Source: a gamma proteobacterium SCGC AB-629-P17 (GTDB lineage Bacteria > Pseudomonadota > Gammaproteobacteria > PS1 > Pseudothioglobaceae). From it: a DNA stretch of 64,000 nt. Each line of letters opens with the position of its first letter. Within the stretch, counting starts at the first letter, position 1. The stretch covers positions 1-64,000 of the forward strand of contig KB889758.1 of the NCBI GenBank assembly GCA_000372785.1, read 5' to 3'. Of the stretch, positions 45,390 to 56,097 are shown one piece after another. The translations under genes were made by a program, and so were the position numbers. Below the pieces are notes generated by a model, which was given only the letters and a program-made list of their open reading frames with translations, was not told the DNA's origin and searched no databases.

Positions 45390-46672
45390 TGGATCGATCA
45401 TCGACTTTATTCAATGAGGCGAAAAATTATATTCCGGGCGGTGTTAATTCCCCAGTCCGTGCCTTTAAAGGAGTTGGGGGAGAGCCTATCTATTTTGAGC
45501 GAGGTGAGGGCCCCTTTCTTTATGATGTAGATGGGAATGCATATATTGATTACGTTGGTTCTTGGGGACCAATGATTTTGGGACATTCGAATCCATTTAC
45601 TGTTGATGCTGTTAGGGCTCAATTGGATAAGGGCCTGGGTTTTGGAGCGCCTACTGAGATTGAGACATCGCTTGCAAAAAAAATTTGTCAATTGATGCCT
45701 TCTATCGAGCTAGTTCGTATGGTTAGCTCAGGTACTGAGGCAACTATGAGTGTCATCCGGCTGGCTCGCGGTTATACAAAACGAGACAAAATTGTAAAGT
45801 TTGAAGGCTGTTATCACGGCCATTCTGATTCTTTATTGGTGAAAGCTGGTTCAGGTGCGCTCACTTTAGGTGTGCCTACCTCACCAGGTGTTCCGAATGA
45901 TTTGGCAAAACACACCTTAACCCTTGAATACAACAATTTAGATTCCGTCAAAGCGCTGTTTTCAAAGATGGGTGAGGAGATTGGATGCATTATTGTTGAG
46001 CCAGTGGCAGGCAATATGAATTGTATACCTCCCAAGGAAGGATTTCTTCAGGGTCTACGTAAGCTTTGTGATGATTATGGAAGTTTGCTTATCTTCGATG
46101 AGGTGATGACAGGCTTTCGTGTTGCGCTAGGTGGCGCACAGACCTACTACGGAGTTAAGCCTGACCTTACAACCTTAGGTAAAGTGATTGGTGGTGGTTT
46201 GCCTGTTGCAGCTTTTGGTGGTCGCCATGAAGTCATGAACGAGATAGCACCTCTTGGCCCTATCTATCAGGCAGGAACACTTTCGGGCAATCCATTGTCT
46301 ATGGCTTCGGGCCTTGCGATGCTTAGTGTTTTAGAGGCGGATGATTCGTTTTATCAAAACTTGAGTGAGAGTACAGAGTATTTGGTCAATGGTATTGTGG
46401 CTGCTGCCAATACGAACAATGTTCCAATGACAAGCAATAACGTTGGTGGAATGTTCGGGCTATTCTTTAGCTCAGAAGAAAAAGTAACTAATTTTTCTCA
46501 AGTATCTAATTGTGATATTGAGTCATTCAAGAAGTTTTATAAATCAATGATAAGGCAGGGAGTTTATTTTGCACCTTCAGCTTATGAAGCCGGATTTATT
46601 TCTGCAGCTCATAGCAAAGAAGAGTTAGATAAGACTATCGATGCTGCCTCAGTCGCCTTTTCTAAACTATGA
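45389..46672 (+). CDS. hemL: Glutamate-1-semialdehyde 2,1-aminomutase
   Basis: The 427-residue PLP enzyme makes 5-aminolevulinate from glutamate-1-semialdehyde in the C5 haem pathway. [19 protein letters not shown] at the start, [19 protein letters not shown] and the cofactor Lys in [18 protein letters not shown] (about 267) are typical. Placing it after holB, coupled, is unusual for gammaproteobacteria. Confidence 0.97.
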   Translation: MDRSSTLFNEAKNYIPGGVNSPVRAFKGVGGEPIYFERGEGPFLYDVDGNAYIDYVGSWGPMILGHSNPFTVDAVRAQLDKGLGFGAPTEIETSLAKKICQLMPSIELVRMVSSGTEATMSVIRLARGYTKRDKIVKFEGCYHGHSDSLLVKAGSGALTLGVPTSPGVPNDLAKHTLTLEYNNLDSVKALFSKMGEEIGCIIVEPVAGNMNCIPPKEGFLQGLRKLCDDYGSLLIFDEVMTGFRVALGGAQTYYGVKPDLTTLGKVIGGGLPVAAFGGRHEVMNEIAPLGPIYQAGTLSGNPLSMASGLAMLSVLEADDSFYQNLSESTEYLVNGIVAAANTNNVPMTSNNVGGMFGLFFSSEEKVTNFSQVSNCDIESFKKFYKSMIRQGVYFAPSAYEAGFISAAHSKEELDKTIDAASVAFSKL

Positions 46673-47271
46673 GTATGAATAATGTCAGTGCTGAACTTGA
46701 AAGTGCAAATAAGCTTTTATCAGTCTATAAAAATAATATTACTGTTTTTGGTTCTGCCAGAGTTAAAGAAACCGACCCTTTATATGAAAAAGCTTGTAAG
46801 CTAGGAAAGTTGCTTTCAAATTCCGGGTTCAATGTTTTTACTGGCGGAGGTCCAGGCATCATGGAGGCAGTCAACAAGGGAGCTTTTGAAGGAAAATCCA
46901 AAAGCGTAGGTATCAATATTGAGTTGCCTTTTGAACAAATGCCCAATCCATATTTAGACGATTGCTTAACGTTTAAGCATTTTTTCACACGTAAAATAAT
47001 GCTGGTTAAGAATGCCAGCGCTTGCATTTTCTTGCCTGGAGGTTACGGTACCAACGATGAATTGTTCGAAGTTCTAACACTACTTCAAACAAAAAAAATG
47101 CAATCAATTCCAGTAATTTTAATTGGCTTAAGTTTCTGGCAACCCTTAATGGTATGGCTAGATGATATGGTAAAGAGTGACTATGTAAAGAAAGAAAATT
47201 TGGGCTTGATTGCGCTAGTGGAATCTAATGAGGAAGTAATAAAAATATTAAAGGAAAAATTATGTCTCTAG
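46669..47271 (+). CDS. LOG family protein (TIGR00730-type)
   Basis: The 200-residue protein has the family's [14 protein letters not shown] (about 61-74) and [12 protein letters not shown] (about 123-134) motifs. LOG proteins release cytokinin-type bases or act as nucleotide 5'-monophosphate phosphoribohydrolases. It overlaps hemL by 4 bases and the HAD gene by 10. Confidence 0.9.
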   Translation: MSMNNVSAELESANKLLSVYKNNITVFGSARVKETDPLYEKACKLGKLLSNSGFNVFTGGGPGIMEAVNKGAFEGKSKSVGINIELPFEQMPNPYLDDCLTFKHFFTRKIMLVKNASACIFLPGGYGTNDELFEVLTLLQTKKMQSIPVILIGLSFWQPLMVWLDDMVKSDYVKKENLGLIALVESNEEVIKILKEKLCL

Positions 47272-47915
47272 CAATATTTGATTTAGACAACACTCTAATT
47301 GGTGGTGATAGTGATTTCTTGTGGGGTGAATTTATAGGTGAAGAGGGTATAGTTGATGCCAACGCTTATCGTAAAAAAAATGAATATTTCTACCAGCAAT
47401 ACGATTTGGGAACATTGGACATCTATGCTTGGTTAGAGTTTTGTCTAGAGCCACTTTCTCGTTATTCTATGGCTGAACTCCATGAACTTCATCATCGATT
47501 TATGATTCAAAAAATCGAGCCTATTCTGTTAGACAAAGCTCAAAATTGTATTAATCGACATAAAGAAAGAGTTGACACTGTGCTTGTTATTACAGCATCA
47601 ACCAGTTTTGTTACTGCGCCGATTGTCAAGAAATATGGGATTAACCATTTGCTTGCTACAGAGCCTGAAATTAAAGAGGGTCGTTATACAGGGGGAGTGT
47701 CGGGTATACCGTGTTTTCAAGCGGGAAAAATTGATAAACTAATGCCCTGGCTTCAAAAAAATGAAGAGACATTAACCGGATCAACCTTTTATTCTGATTC
47801 TCACAACGACCTTCCACTTTTGGAGCTAGTCGACAATCCGGTGGCTGTTAATGCCGACAAAATATTAACAAAAATTGCCGAAAAGAAAGGTTGGGAGATC
47901 TTGAACTGGAGGTAG
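47262..47915 (+). CDS. HAD-superfamily (IB) hydrolase
   Basis: The 217-residue phosphatase resembles phosphoserine phosphatase-type HAD enzymes. Motif I is FDLDNTLI (nucleophile Asp), motif II lies in VITASTS, and motif IV in YSDSHNDLPLLE. AAGGAAAAATT precedes the ATG. The substrate is unknown. It ends 3 bases before the convergent DsrE2-like gene. Confidence 0.87.
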   Translation: MSLAIFDLDNTLIGGDSDFLWGEFIGEEGIVDANAYRKKNEYFYQQYDLGTLDIYAWLEFCLEPLSRYSMAELHELHHRFMIQKIEPILLDKAQNCINRHKERVDTVLVITASTSFVTAPIVKKYGINHLLATEPEIKEGRYTGGVSGIPCFQAGKIDKLMPWLQKNEETLTGSTFYSDSHNDLPLLELVDNPVAVNADKILTKIAEKKGWEILNWR

Positions 47916-47917
47916 GT

Positions 47918-48433
47918 CTAAATAAATAAGTCCTGATTAGAGGTATGAGCTACGTCAAGATAGGTTGCAGCACCGGCAAACTCTATACCCTCAATAAAGT
48001 CTTCTCTTGCAAATCCGAACATGCCAATTGTCATTTCGCAGGCGATGAATTTAACACCCATTTCGATACAAATCTCTCTCAATTCCTCAATTGTGGCGAT
48101 GCCGTTATTCCTCATGGTTTTTTTCATCATTGAGGTTGCAAATAACTCTAAACCAGGAATATTCCACATAATATTTGGAATTTTTGGTCCAAAATTAATT
48201 CCTTGAAACCATTTAGGCCCAAATGGCATTTTCATAGGCATATCTGGATTTCCTTGAGGCGATATTCGAAGATGCGATAAGTCTTTAAGTAAAAGATTTA
48301 AACCATAAAAGGTACAAAAGACAGATACTTTTTTCCCCATTGCAATACCAGTAGAGGCCAGAATTAGTGGCGGATAGGCCCAGTCAAGCGTGCCCTTAGA
48401 GGCGATAAGTGTCATTTCATTAGTTGTTGACAT
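47918..48433 (-). CDS. DsrE2-like (DsrE/DsrF/DrsH family) sulfur protein
   Basis: The 171-residue protein belongs to the DsrE/DsrF/DrsH-like family, close to DsrE2 of sulfur oxidisers. ILASTGIAMGKKVSVFCTFYGLNLL lies near the N-terminus and the conserved Cys region CEMTIGMFG near residue 130. DsrE2 proteins are found with TusA and a rhodanese and are thought to hand over persulfide sulfur. Here TusA lies directly upstream, with two YeeE-type membrane proteins. Confidence 0.85.
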   Translation of the reverse strand: MSTTNEMTLIASKGTLDWAYPPLILASTGIAMGKKVSVFCTFYGLNLLLKDLSHLRISPQGNPDMPMKMPFGPKWFQGINFGPKIPNIMWNIPGLELFATSMMKKTMRNNGIATIEELREICIEMGVKFIACEMTIGMFGFAREDFIEGIEFAGAATYLDVAHTSNQDLFI

Positions 48434-48447
48434 AAATTTCCAGTTTG

Positions 48448-48672
48448 TTAGTTTTTTTCAATATAAAAAATGAACTTATTTCCTTCATCCTCTTGAGAGA
48501 CTAATGTGTGTCCCAACTGATTACAGAAGGCGACAAAATCTTTTTTTGAGCCCTTGTCGGTGCATATGACTTTAATCGTCTCTTTAGTATTCATTTTTGC
48601 AAGTGCCTGTTTTGTTTTTAAAATAGGCATAGGACAGTTATAACCACACATATCTAAAGTTTGATGTGACAT
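48448..48672 (-). CDS. tusA: TusA-family sulfurtransferase
   Basis: The 74-residue sulfur carrier has the CGYNCPMPILKTKQAL signature with the active Cys in CPMP (about 14). TusA-like proteins receive sulfur from a persulfide donor or couple to YeeE-type thiosulfate uptake. It sits between the YeeE/YedE pair and the DsrE2-like gene in the same operon. Confidence 0.92.
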   Translation of the reverse strand: MSHQTLDMCGYNCPMPILKTKQALAKMNTKETIKVICTDKGSKKDFVAFCNQLGHTLVSQEDEGNKFIFYIEKN

Positions 48673-48695
48673 ACAACCTCCGAAAAATCGTTCAT

Positions 48696-49151
48696 TTAAT
48701 TCTTGTTCTGAATTGTTTTCTGCAGTAAGTTTTGATTAACTAATATGCCGATTGCCATAGAAAATAAAAATATTAATATAATAGGATCAAACATCGCAAA
48801 GCCAGATATTCCCGGACTAGTTAAGGCGGATATTGAAGGACCAGGACATAATCCTACAAGGCCCCAACCCACCCCAAACAAGGCTGAACCGATTAGTAAT
48901 TTTTTATCTACCGCTTGCTTTGAAGGTAATTCAATCTTCATGCCTAATGTTGACACTTCTCTACTTTTTAAAAAGTAAAAGAATGGTGCGAAAATTAATA
49001 TAGCGCCACCCATAACAAACATTAAAGAGGCATCCCAGTTATGTGTAATACTTAAAAAGCCAATTACCTTTGATGGATTTGTCATTCCAGATACAACAAG
49101 CCCTAAGCTAAAAATAACTCCACATAATAATGAGATTACTTTATCGTTCAT
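48696..49151 (-). CDS. YeeE/YedE-type half protein, C-terminal half type
   Basis: The 151-residue membrane protein has about four helices and the GVGWGLVGLCPGPSISAL motif, with the Cys of the YeeE family. It matches the second half of full-length YeeE (TsuA), the thiosulfate permease. It overlaps its partner gene by 4 bases. The two half-size proteins presumably form one transporter. Confidence 0.87.
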   Translation of the reverse strand: MNDKVISLLCGVIFSLGLVVSGMTNPSKVIGFLSITHNWDASLMFVMGGAILIFAPFFYFLKSREVSTLGMKIELPSKQAVDKKLLIGSALFGVGWGLVGLCPGPSISALTSPGISGFAMFDPIILIFLFSMAIGILVNQNLLQKTIQNKN

Positions 49152-49597
49152 AAATAAATCCCAAATTGTTGAAGTATTGTCACTGTAATCATTGCAACAA
49201 CAACAAAGATTACTGTAGCAATCACAGAGCTAATCGATAGTCTGCCAATGCCACATATGCCATGCCCAGATGTGCAGCCGCCGCTAAGTCGAGTTCCAAA
49301 GCCTACCAAGAGTCCACCTATAATGACTAATGGGTATGAGTCAGTTATAGTAAAAGAGTGATCAGGCAGGGTCAATGCAATAGCTAATGGTTCTTTAGCG
49401 TAGCAATAAAGTATCGGTCCTAATACTAGTCCTAATAGGAAAAGGATATTGGATATTCTATTGGCTTTTTTAGTGATAGCGTTTTCGACTATACCGCTGA
49501 CTCCTGCTAGTCTACCTGTAGTGTAGAAATAAAGCACTACTGAGAGTCCTATTATTATTCCGCCTAGTAAGGCACTATATGGTGTGAAGTTATTCAT
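49148..49597 (-). CDS. YeeE/YedE-type half protein, N-terminal half type
   Basis: The 149-residue membrane protein has four or so helices and the GTRLSGGCTSGHGICG motif with the family Cys. It pairs with the 48696-49151 product. Split pairs of this kind also occur in bigR-type hydrogen-sulfide-detoxification operons. With TusA and DsrE2 it forms a sulfur import and relay operon. Confidence 0.87.
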   Translation of the reverse strand: MNNFTPYSALLGGIIIGLSVVLYFYTTGRLAGVSGIVENAITKKANRISNILFLLGLVLGPILYCYAKEPLAIALTLPDHSFTITDSYPLVIIGGLLVGFGTRLSGGCTSGHGICGIGRLSISSVIATVIFVVVAMITVTILQQFGIYL

Positions 49598-49637
49598 GGT
49601 AGTCGTTAGTCGATTTTATTCCTCTAGGACTGAAGAG

Positions 49638-50324
49638 TCAATTTTCAATTAAAGGGGTTATAGTCTGAACCCCATTAGCTGTACCTAAAAGTAGAATGTC
49701 TGCGCCTCGAATAGCAAATAGGCCGTTTGTAACTACACCCACGATGTTGTTAAGTTGATTTTCAAGTCTTTTCGGGTCTTCAATTTTGAGGTCATGGATA
49801 TCCAGTATTAGATTTCCATTGTCGGTAGTAAAGCCATCTCTTAAAATTGGTGAGCCACCAGTCGTTTTAATAATTTGACGTTTAACGTAGTTAGCTGACA
49901 TCGGAATAACTTCGACTGGCAAAGGGAAATCTCCCAAAACACTTACAAGTTTTGATTCATCCGCTATGCAAACAAACTGGCTAGAAACTGCAGCAACTAT
50001 TTTTTCACGGGTGAGAGCACCACCACCACCTTTAATCAAGTTTAACTGTTTGTCTGACTCGTCAGCACCATCAATGTAGACTGAAATCTCCTCAACATCG
50101 TTCAAATCGAACACAGTAATGCCATGGTCTTCGAGGCGATTTGCCGTGGCGACTGAGCTGGCCACTGCACCATCGATACGTTCTTTAATTGTCGCCAATT
50201 CATCGATGAAAAAATTTGCTGTTGACCCTGTTCCTACGCCTATAATAGAGTCAGGAACGACATACTTGAGTGCAGCCTTTGCCACCTCAATTTTCATTTC
50301 GTCTTGGGTCATCTTTTGTTCCAT
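49638..50324 (-). CDS. rpiA: Ribose-5-phosphate isomerase A
   Basis: The 228-residue enzyme interconverts ribose-5-phosphate and ribulose-5-phosphate. [16 protein letters not shown] (about 39-54), [24 protein letters not shown] and the late NGVQTI region are characteristic. The start is uncertain by up to 9 residues (three ATGs in frame). Only 27 bases separate it from the divergent rdgB start. Confidence 0.96.
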   Translation of the reverse strand: MEQKMTQDEMKIEVAKAALKYVVPDSIIGVGTGSTANFFIDELATIKERIDGAVASSVATANRLEDHGITVFDLNDVEEISVYIDGADESDKQLNLIKGGGGALTREKIVAAVSSQFVCIADESKLVSVLGDFPLPVEVIPMSANYVKRQIIKTTGGSPILRDGFTTDNGNLILDIHDLKIEDPKRLENQLNNIVGVVTNGLFAIRGADILLLGTANGVQTITPLIEN

Positions 50325-50351
50325 TTTTTCAGTTCAAAAAGATTATACACT

Positions 50352-50939
50352 ATGAAAAAAATAATCCTCGCTACAAGCAATCTTGGTAAAGTGAGAGAAC
50401 TTAATTCAATGCTAGAGGGTCAATACAATGTTGTCTCTCAAATTGATATGAAAGTAGAAGAGGTGCCAGAAACCGGTGCTAGTTTTATTGAGAATGCACT
50501 CATTAAAGCTAGAAACGCTTCTTCTCAAAGCCAACTTCCAACACTAGCCGATGATTCCGGACTCGTTGTTGATGCATTGAACGGTGAACCAGGGATATAT
50601 TCTGCTAGATATGCTGGTGAAAATGCGACAGACGAAGACAATATTGTGAAACTACTTTCACGTATGGATAATGAGGATGATCGTGGTGCAAGTTTTTGGT
50701 GTGCGATGGTTTTTGTTCGTTATGCCAGTGACCCTGAGCCGATAATTGTTGAAAAATCTTGGGAGGGTCAAATATTGCGTGAACTTAAAGGTAAAAATGG
50801 GTTTGGATATGACCCTATCTTTTATTTGCCTGAACTAAATTGCACTTCTGCACAACTCTCAGCAGAGGAAAAAAACCAGAAATCACATCGTGGTCAAGCA
50901 CTACAAGAAATCTTAAAGCATCTTTTATCTCTCGAATAG
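50352..50939 (+). CDS. rdgB: XTP/dITP diphosphatase RdgB
   Basis: The enzyme removes deaminated purine nucleotides (ITP, XTP). IILATSNLGKVREL at the start, ADDSGLVVDALNGEPGIYSAR and GFGYDPIFY are family motifs. I start at 50352 (MKKIILATSN); the frame continues upstream to 50304 over the rpiA start without conservation. The 195-residue length is normal. Confidence 0.95.
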   Translation: MKKIILATSNLGKVRELNSMLEGQYNVVSQIDMKVEEVPETGASFIENALIKARNASSQSQLPTLADDSGLVVDALNGEPGIYSARYAGENATDEDNIVKLLSRMDNEDDRGASFWCAMVFVRYASDPEPIIVEKSWEGQILRELKGKNGFGYDPIFYLPELNCTSAQLSAEEKNQKSHRGQALQEILKHLLSLE

Positions 50940-50940
50940 T

Positions 50941-52065
50941 TTGCTAGAGCTACCACCAATTTCTCTATATATCCATTACCCTTGGTGTGTCAAGAAGTGC
51001 CCCTATTGCGACTTTAATTCACATGAGGGTGAACCACAAGCCGACTATATTGCTGCTTTGATTAGAGACTTGGATTGTGATCTAAAATACCTTCAAAACC
51101 GACAGATACATTCGATATTTATTGGCGGCGGCACTCCAAGTTTAATGAGTGTCGATGATGCAAGAGAATTATTCAAAGGATTAAGACAGAAACTGTCCAT
51201 ACCCAATAATATTGAAATCACTCTTGAAGCAAATCCCGGCACATTTGATGCTAACAAGTTCGCCCAGTTTAGAGAGGTTGGTGTCAACCGTTTGTCGATT
51301 GGTGTGCAGTCATTTAATAATAAAAACTTAGAATTCTTGGGAAGGATTCATGGCTCTAGAGAGGCAATCCAAGCTATTGGTGAAGCTCAAAAGGTTGGCT
51401 TTGAAAACATCAATATAGATCTTATGTATGGATTAAAGGATCATACCATTAAGCTTTGTATGGAAGACTTGAGATGCGCTATTGAACTTCAACCAAGTCA
51501 TATTTCCTTCTATCAGCTTACACTTGAAGCAAACACTTTGTTTGCAAAATATCCCCCTAAACTACCTGCAGAAGACAATATCTGGAAGATGGGAGAAAAA
51601 GGCGCAGCTCTGTTACAGAATAGTGGTTTTGAGCAATACGAAATATCAGCCTATGGCAAAACACCTTCCCAGCATAATATCAACTACTGGGAGTTTGGTG
51701 ACTATCTTGGGATTGGTGCAGGAGCTCACGGAAAAATTACAGACATTAAGGCAAAAAAGGTATTTAGAACATTAAAGCCCAAATCTCCCAGGGACTACTT
51801 AAACCAATTTCAACATAATGATATTCAATCACCTATCAAGATTGTTGATAATATAACCTTTGAGTTTATGCTCAATAGTCTTAGATTAAAGGATGGATTT
51901 AATGTCGAATTGTTTGAAACAAGAACAGGTCAACCATTTCAAGTGTTAAGCTCCAAACTTGACAAAGCGATTGATTTAGATTTAATAAAAATTCAAAAAA
52001 AATGCATCAAACCGACCACAAAGGGTTTTAATTTTTTAAATGAATTGCAGGAAATATTTTTGTGA
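50941..52065 (+). CDS. hemW: Heme chaperone HemW (radical SAM)
   Basis: The 374-residue protein has the radical-SAM cluster in YPWCVKKCPYCDFNSHE (about 14-30), GGGTPSLM and the HemN-like C-terminal region. HemW inserts heme into membrane enzymes and is not a coproporphyrinogen oxidase, despite old annotations. It starts with TTG one base after the rdgB stop, the usual rdgB-hemW order. Confidence 0.93.
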   Translation: MLELPPISLYIHYPWCVKKCPYCDFNSHEGEPQADYIAALIRDLDCDLKYLQNRQIHSIFIGGGTPSLMSVDDARELFKGLRQKLSIPNNIEITLEANPGTFDANKFAQFREVGVNRLSIGVQSFNNKNLEFLGRIHGSREAIQAIGEAQKVGFENINIDLMYGLKDHTIKLCMEDLRCAIELQPSHISFYQLTLEANTLFAKYPPKLPAEDNIWKMGEKGAALLQNSGFEQYEISAYGKTPSQHNINYWEFGDYLGIGAGAHGKITDIKAKKVFRTLKPKSPRDYLNQFQHNDIQSPIKIVDNITFEFMLNSLRLKDGFNVELFETRTGQPFQVLSSKLDKAIDLDLIKIQKKCIKPTTKGFNFLNELQEIFL

Positions 52066-52098
52066 TAGTAGTAATTTACAGATTTAATAAGTCTTTTC

Positions 52099-52127
52099 TT
52101 GACTATATATAAAGTCTATGGCCTAAT
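52099..52127 (+). promoter_or_regulatory. Candidate promoter of DUF4396 gene
   Basis: TTGACT (52099-52104), 17-base spacer, CCTAAT (52122-52127), about 34 bases before the DUF4396 ATG. Confidence 0.35.
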
Positions 52128-52160
52128 GCAACACAAAAATATAATATTTCAAGTTAGATT

Positions 52161-52586
52161 ATGAGTGATAATTTTTGGTCCTGTAAACATACTTGGCGGA
52201 CTAGCGCTAATAACACCAAGTGGTGTTTGATTGGCTGTGCCATAGGAGATTTTGGCACCATCGCAGTCATGCAAGATAGCGGTGTGTCAGTAATCATCAT
52301 CTTTGCATTGGCGATGTTGAACGGCATCATTGTCAGTATTCTTTTAGAAACATACATATTGATGAGGCAATCAATTAGATTTGGAAATGCCATTAAAACT
52401 GCTTTAGGGATGAGTTTGATTTCTATGTTGTCCATGGAGTTAGCAATGAATTTGGTCGATTATTTATTGACGGGAGGAGCCATATTTAAATGGTCAGTAT
52501 TGCCGATTGCTTTATTTTTTGGATTTATAACCCCATGGCCCTTCAATTATTGGAGATTAAAAAAATTAGGTAAAGCCTGTCATTAG
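52161..52586 (+). CDS. DUF4396 membrane protein
   Basis: The 141-residue protein has an opening with Cys and His (WSCKHTW), a tract KWCLIGCAIGDFGTIAVMQDS, and three or four membrane helices. This pattern fits DUF4396, of unknown function. It stands alone between hemW and argB. The paired Cys in the first helix may bind a metal or react with thiols. Confidence 0.75.
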   Translation: MSDNFWSCKHTWRTSANNTKWCLIGCAIGDFGTIAVMQDSGVSVIIIFALAMLNGIIVSILLETYILMRQSIRFGNAIKTALGMSLISMLSMELAMNLVDYLLTGGAIFKWSVLPIALFFGFITPWPFNYWRLKKLGKACH

Positions 52587-52631
52587 TTGAGCTGGCTGTT
52601 AAAATACTCGCTAGTTTTTAGATATGTATAG

Positions 52632-54359
<1,728 letters not shown>

Positions 54360-54363
<4 letters not shown>

Positions 54364-55004
54364 TTGCTGAGAATCTTAAAAAAGTAAAGTCACGAATCGA
54401 TTCGGTTAAGCACGAACAAAAAGTTCAGTTGATTGCCGTTAGCAAAGCTCACTCAGTCACTAAAATTCAAGAGGCTGTAGATGCAGGACAAATGCATTTC
54501 GGAGAAAATTATCTTCAAGAATCTCTGGATAAGATTGATTTGTTTGAAGAAAAGAATCTGGTTTGGCATTTTATTGGTCCGATACAGTCAAACAAAACTG
54601 CAAGCATTGCTGAAAAATTTGATTGGGTTCACAGTGTAGAAAGATATAAGATTGCAAAGAGGCTTAGTGACCAAAGACCTTCCAAGCTGGACCAATTGAA
54701 TGTCCTATTGCAGGTTAACATCGACCGAGAAAAGACCAAGTCTGGTTTTTTTCTAGAGGATATTGAAGAAATTGTTCCGGAAATAAAAAAGTTACCAAAT
54801 ATTGCATTAAGAGGTTTTATGTGCATTCCAAATCCGGATAATTCTGCTGATAGTTTTACTAAAATGTCCGTATTGCTATCAAAATATCCCGATTTGGATG
54901 CTCTTTCAATGGGAATGTCTGCCGATTTGGAGCTAGCGATAGAGAAAGGCGCCACTTTCGTAAGAGTTGGTACCGATATTTTTGGTGAGAGAGAATATAA
55001 TTGA
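54360..55004 (+). CDS. yggS: YggS-family PLP homeostasis protein
   Basis: The 214-residue PLP-binding protein has the cofactor Lys in IAVSKAHSVTKIQEA (about 29), FGENYLQE, WHFIGPIQSNK and SMGMSADLELAIEKGATFVRVGT. It maintains free PLP pools. It overlaps the PyrK-like gene by 4 bases (ATGA). Confidence 0.94.
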
Positions 55005-55050
55005 TTGACATCATATTACGAGATAAATACTTTTAATGAGATATGACAAT

Positions 55051-55542
55051 ATGAAAATTAGATTATTTATTACCGGTGGAACTATTGACAAGGTTTACAA
55101 TCAATCAAACGGTGAACTTGAATTTGATAAAACTCATTTTCCGGAAATACTCTCACGGGCAAGACTAGAAATAGATGTGTTGATAGAAGAGCTGCTATTA
55201 ATAGATAGCCTGGACATGGTTGATGCTGACCGCGAGTTAATTTTAGAGAAGTGTGTTAAGTGTTATGAAAGATTCATTCTTATTACTCATGGGACTGACA
55301 CGATGTGTGAAACTGCTAGACTATTGGGAGAGAACTCTATTGACAAGACAATCGTTTTATTTGGATCGATGGTGCCTTATACAGTCAATGATTCTGATGC
55401 ATTTTTTAATTTTGGTTGTGCTTTAGGTTCAATGCAATTACTAAAAGCGGGCGTTTATATCGCCATGAATGGGCGAATACTGCCATGGCACGACGTAGAA
55501 AAAAATAGGAGCTTGGGCATCTTTCAGACACGAAGCTCCTAA
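55051..55542 (+). CDS. Short asparaginase-domain protein
   Basis: The protein (about 163 residues) matches only the N-terminal half of asparaginase/glutaminase. FITGGTIDK near the start carries the nucleophile Thr, and THGTDTM (about 80) the second Thr motif. Full-length enzymes are about 330 residues, so this may be a shortened stand-alone form, known in other marine bacteria, and need not have amidohydrolase activity. I start at the second ATG; one at 55036 is possible. Confidence 0.75.
   Translation: MKIRLFITGGTIDKVYNQSNGELEFDKTHFPEILSRARLEIDVLIEELLLIDSLDMVDADRELILEKCVKCYERFILITHGTDTMCETARLLGENSIDKTIVLFGSMVPYTVNDSDAFFNFGCALGSMQLLKAGVYIAMNGRILPWHDVEKNRSLGIFQTRSS
55506..55541 (+). terminator. 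Stem-loop over the asparaginase-like stop codon
   Basis: TAGGAGCTT (55506-55514) pairs perfectly with AAGCTCCTA (55533-55541) around an 18-base loop, ending at the stop codon. No U-tract follows. It lies between two convergent genes and may mark a transcription end. Confidence 0.4.
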
Positions 55543-55556
55543 TTATTGATCAAAGT

Positions 55557-56015
55557 TTATTTGGCGTTATCAATGATGTATTGAATGGCGGATTTAAGTT
55601 CGTTGTCTGAACAGTCCATACAAGTCCCTTTTGGCGGCATGCCACCCTTACCGGCAATGGCTACCGTAAGAAGATCATCAATTCCACGTTCGATTCTTGG
55701 TGCCCAATCCTCAAGAGAGCCAAACTTTGGTGCATCCATGATGCCTGAATCGTGACAACTCTGGCACTTACTGTAAACTTGCTCACCTGAGCGTTCAGTT
55801 TGATTTGAGGTATCAGTTGAAGCTACAGCACTAGAGCTATCAATACTAACTTCTCCAATGGGCTTTATACGTTCTATTGTTGCATTATCGACCTGAAAAT
55901 CTTTGCTAGCTGAATGATCGCTAGAAGCGTTAAAGGACTTAAAACCAATAAAAAGCATAACAATAGCCCAGACGGCAATCATTAATTTTGTAGAACCTTT
56001 GGTAGCTTGACTCAT
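55557..56015 (-). CDS. Membrane-anchored cytochrome c5-like protein
   Basis: About 152 residues from the ATG at 56015 (AAGGAAG ribosome-binding site). An N-terminal helix (LMIAVWAIVMLFIGF) is followed by a linker rich in Ser and Asp and a cytochrome c domain with CQSCH, a MPPKG segment and the extra CMDC pair of the cytochrome c5 family. It is probably a periplasm-facing electron carrier tethered to the inner membrane. A longer frame reaches 56303 but has no family match. Confidence 0.88.
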   Translation of the reverse strand: MSQATKGSTKLMIAVWAIVMLFIGFKSFNASSDHSASKDFQVDNATIERIKPIGEVSIDSSSAVASTDTSNQTERSGEQVYSKCQSCHDSGIMDAPKFGSLEDWAPRIERGIDDLLTVAIAGKGGMPPKGTCMDCSDNELKSAIQYIIDNAK

Positions 56016-56097
56016 TGTATCTTCCTTGTTAATTCGATTAAATTCCGGCATATTATACATTTGGTTATAATTGCCTACAGTCGAATACAACAGAAAT

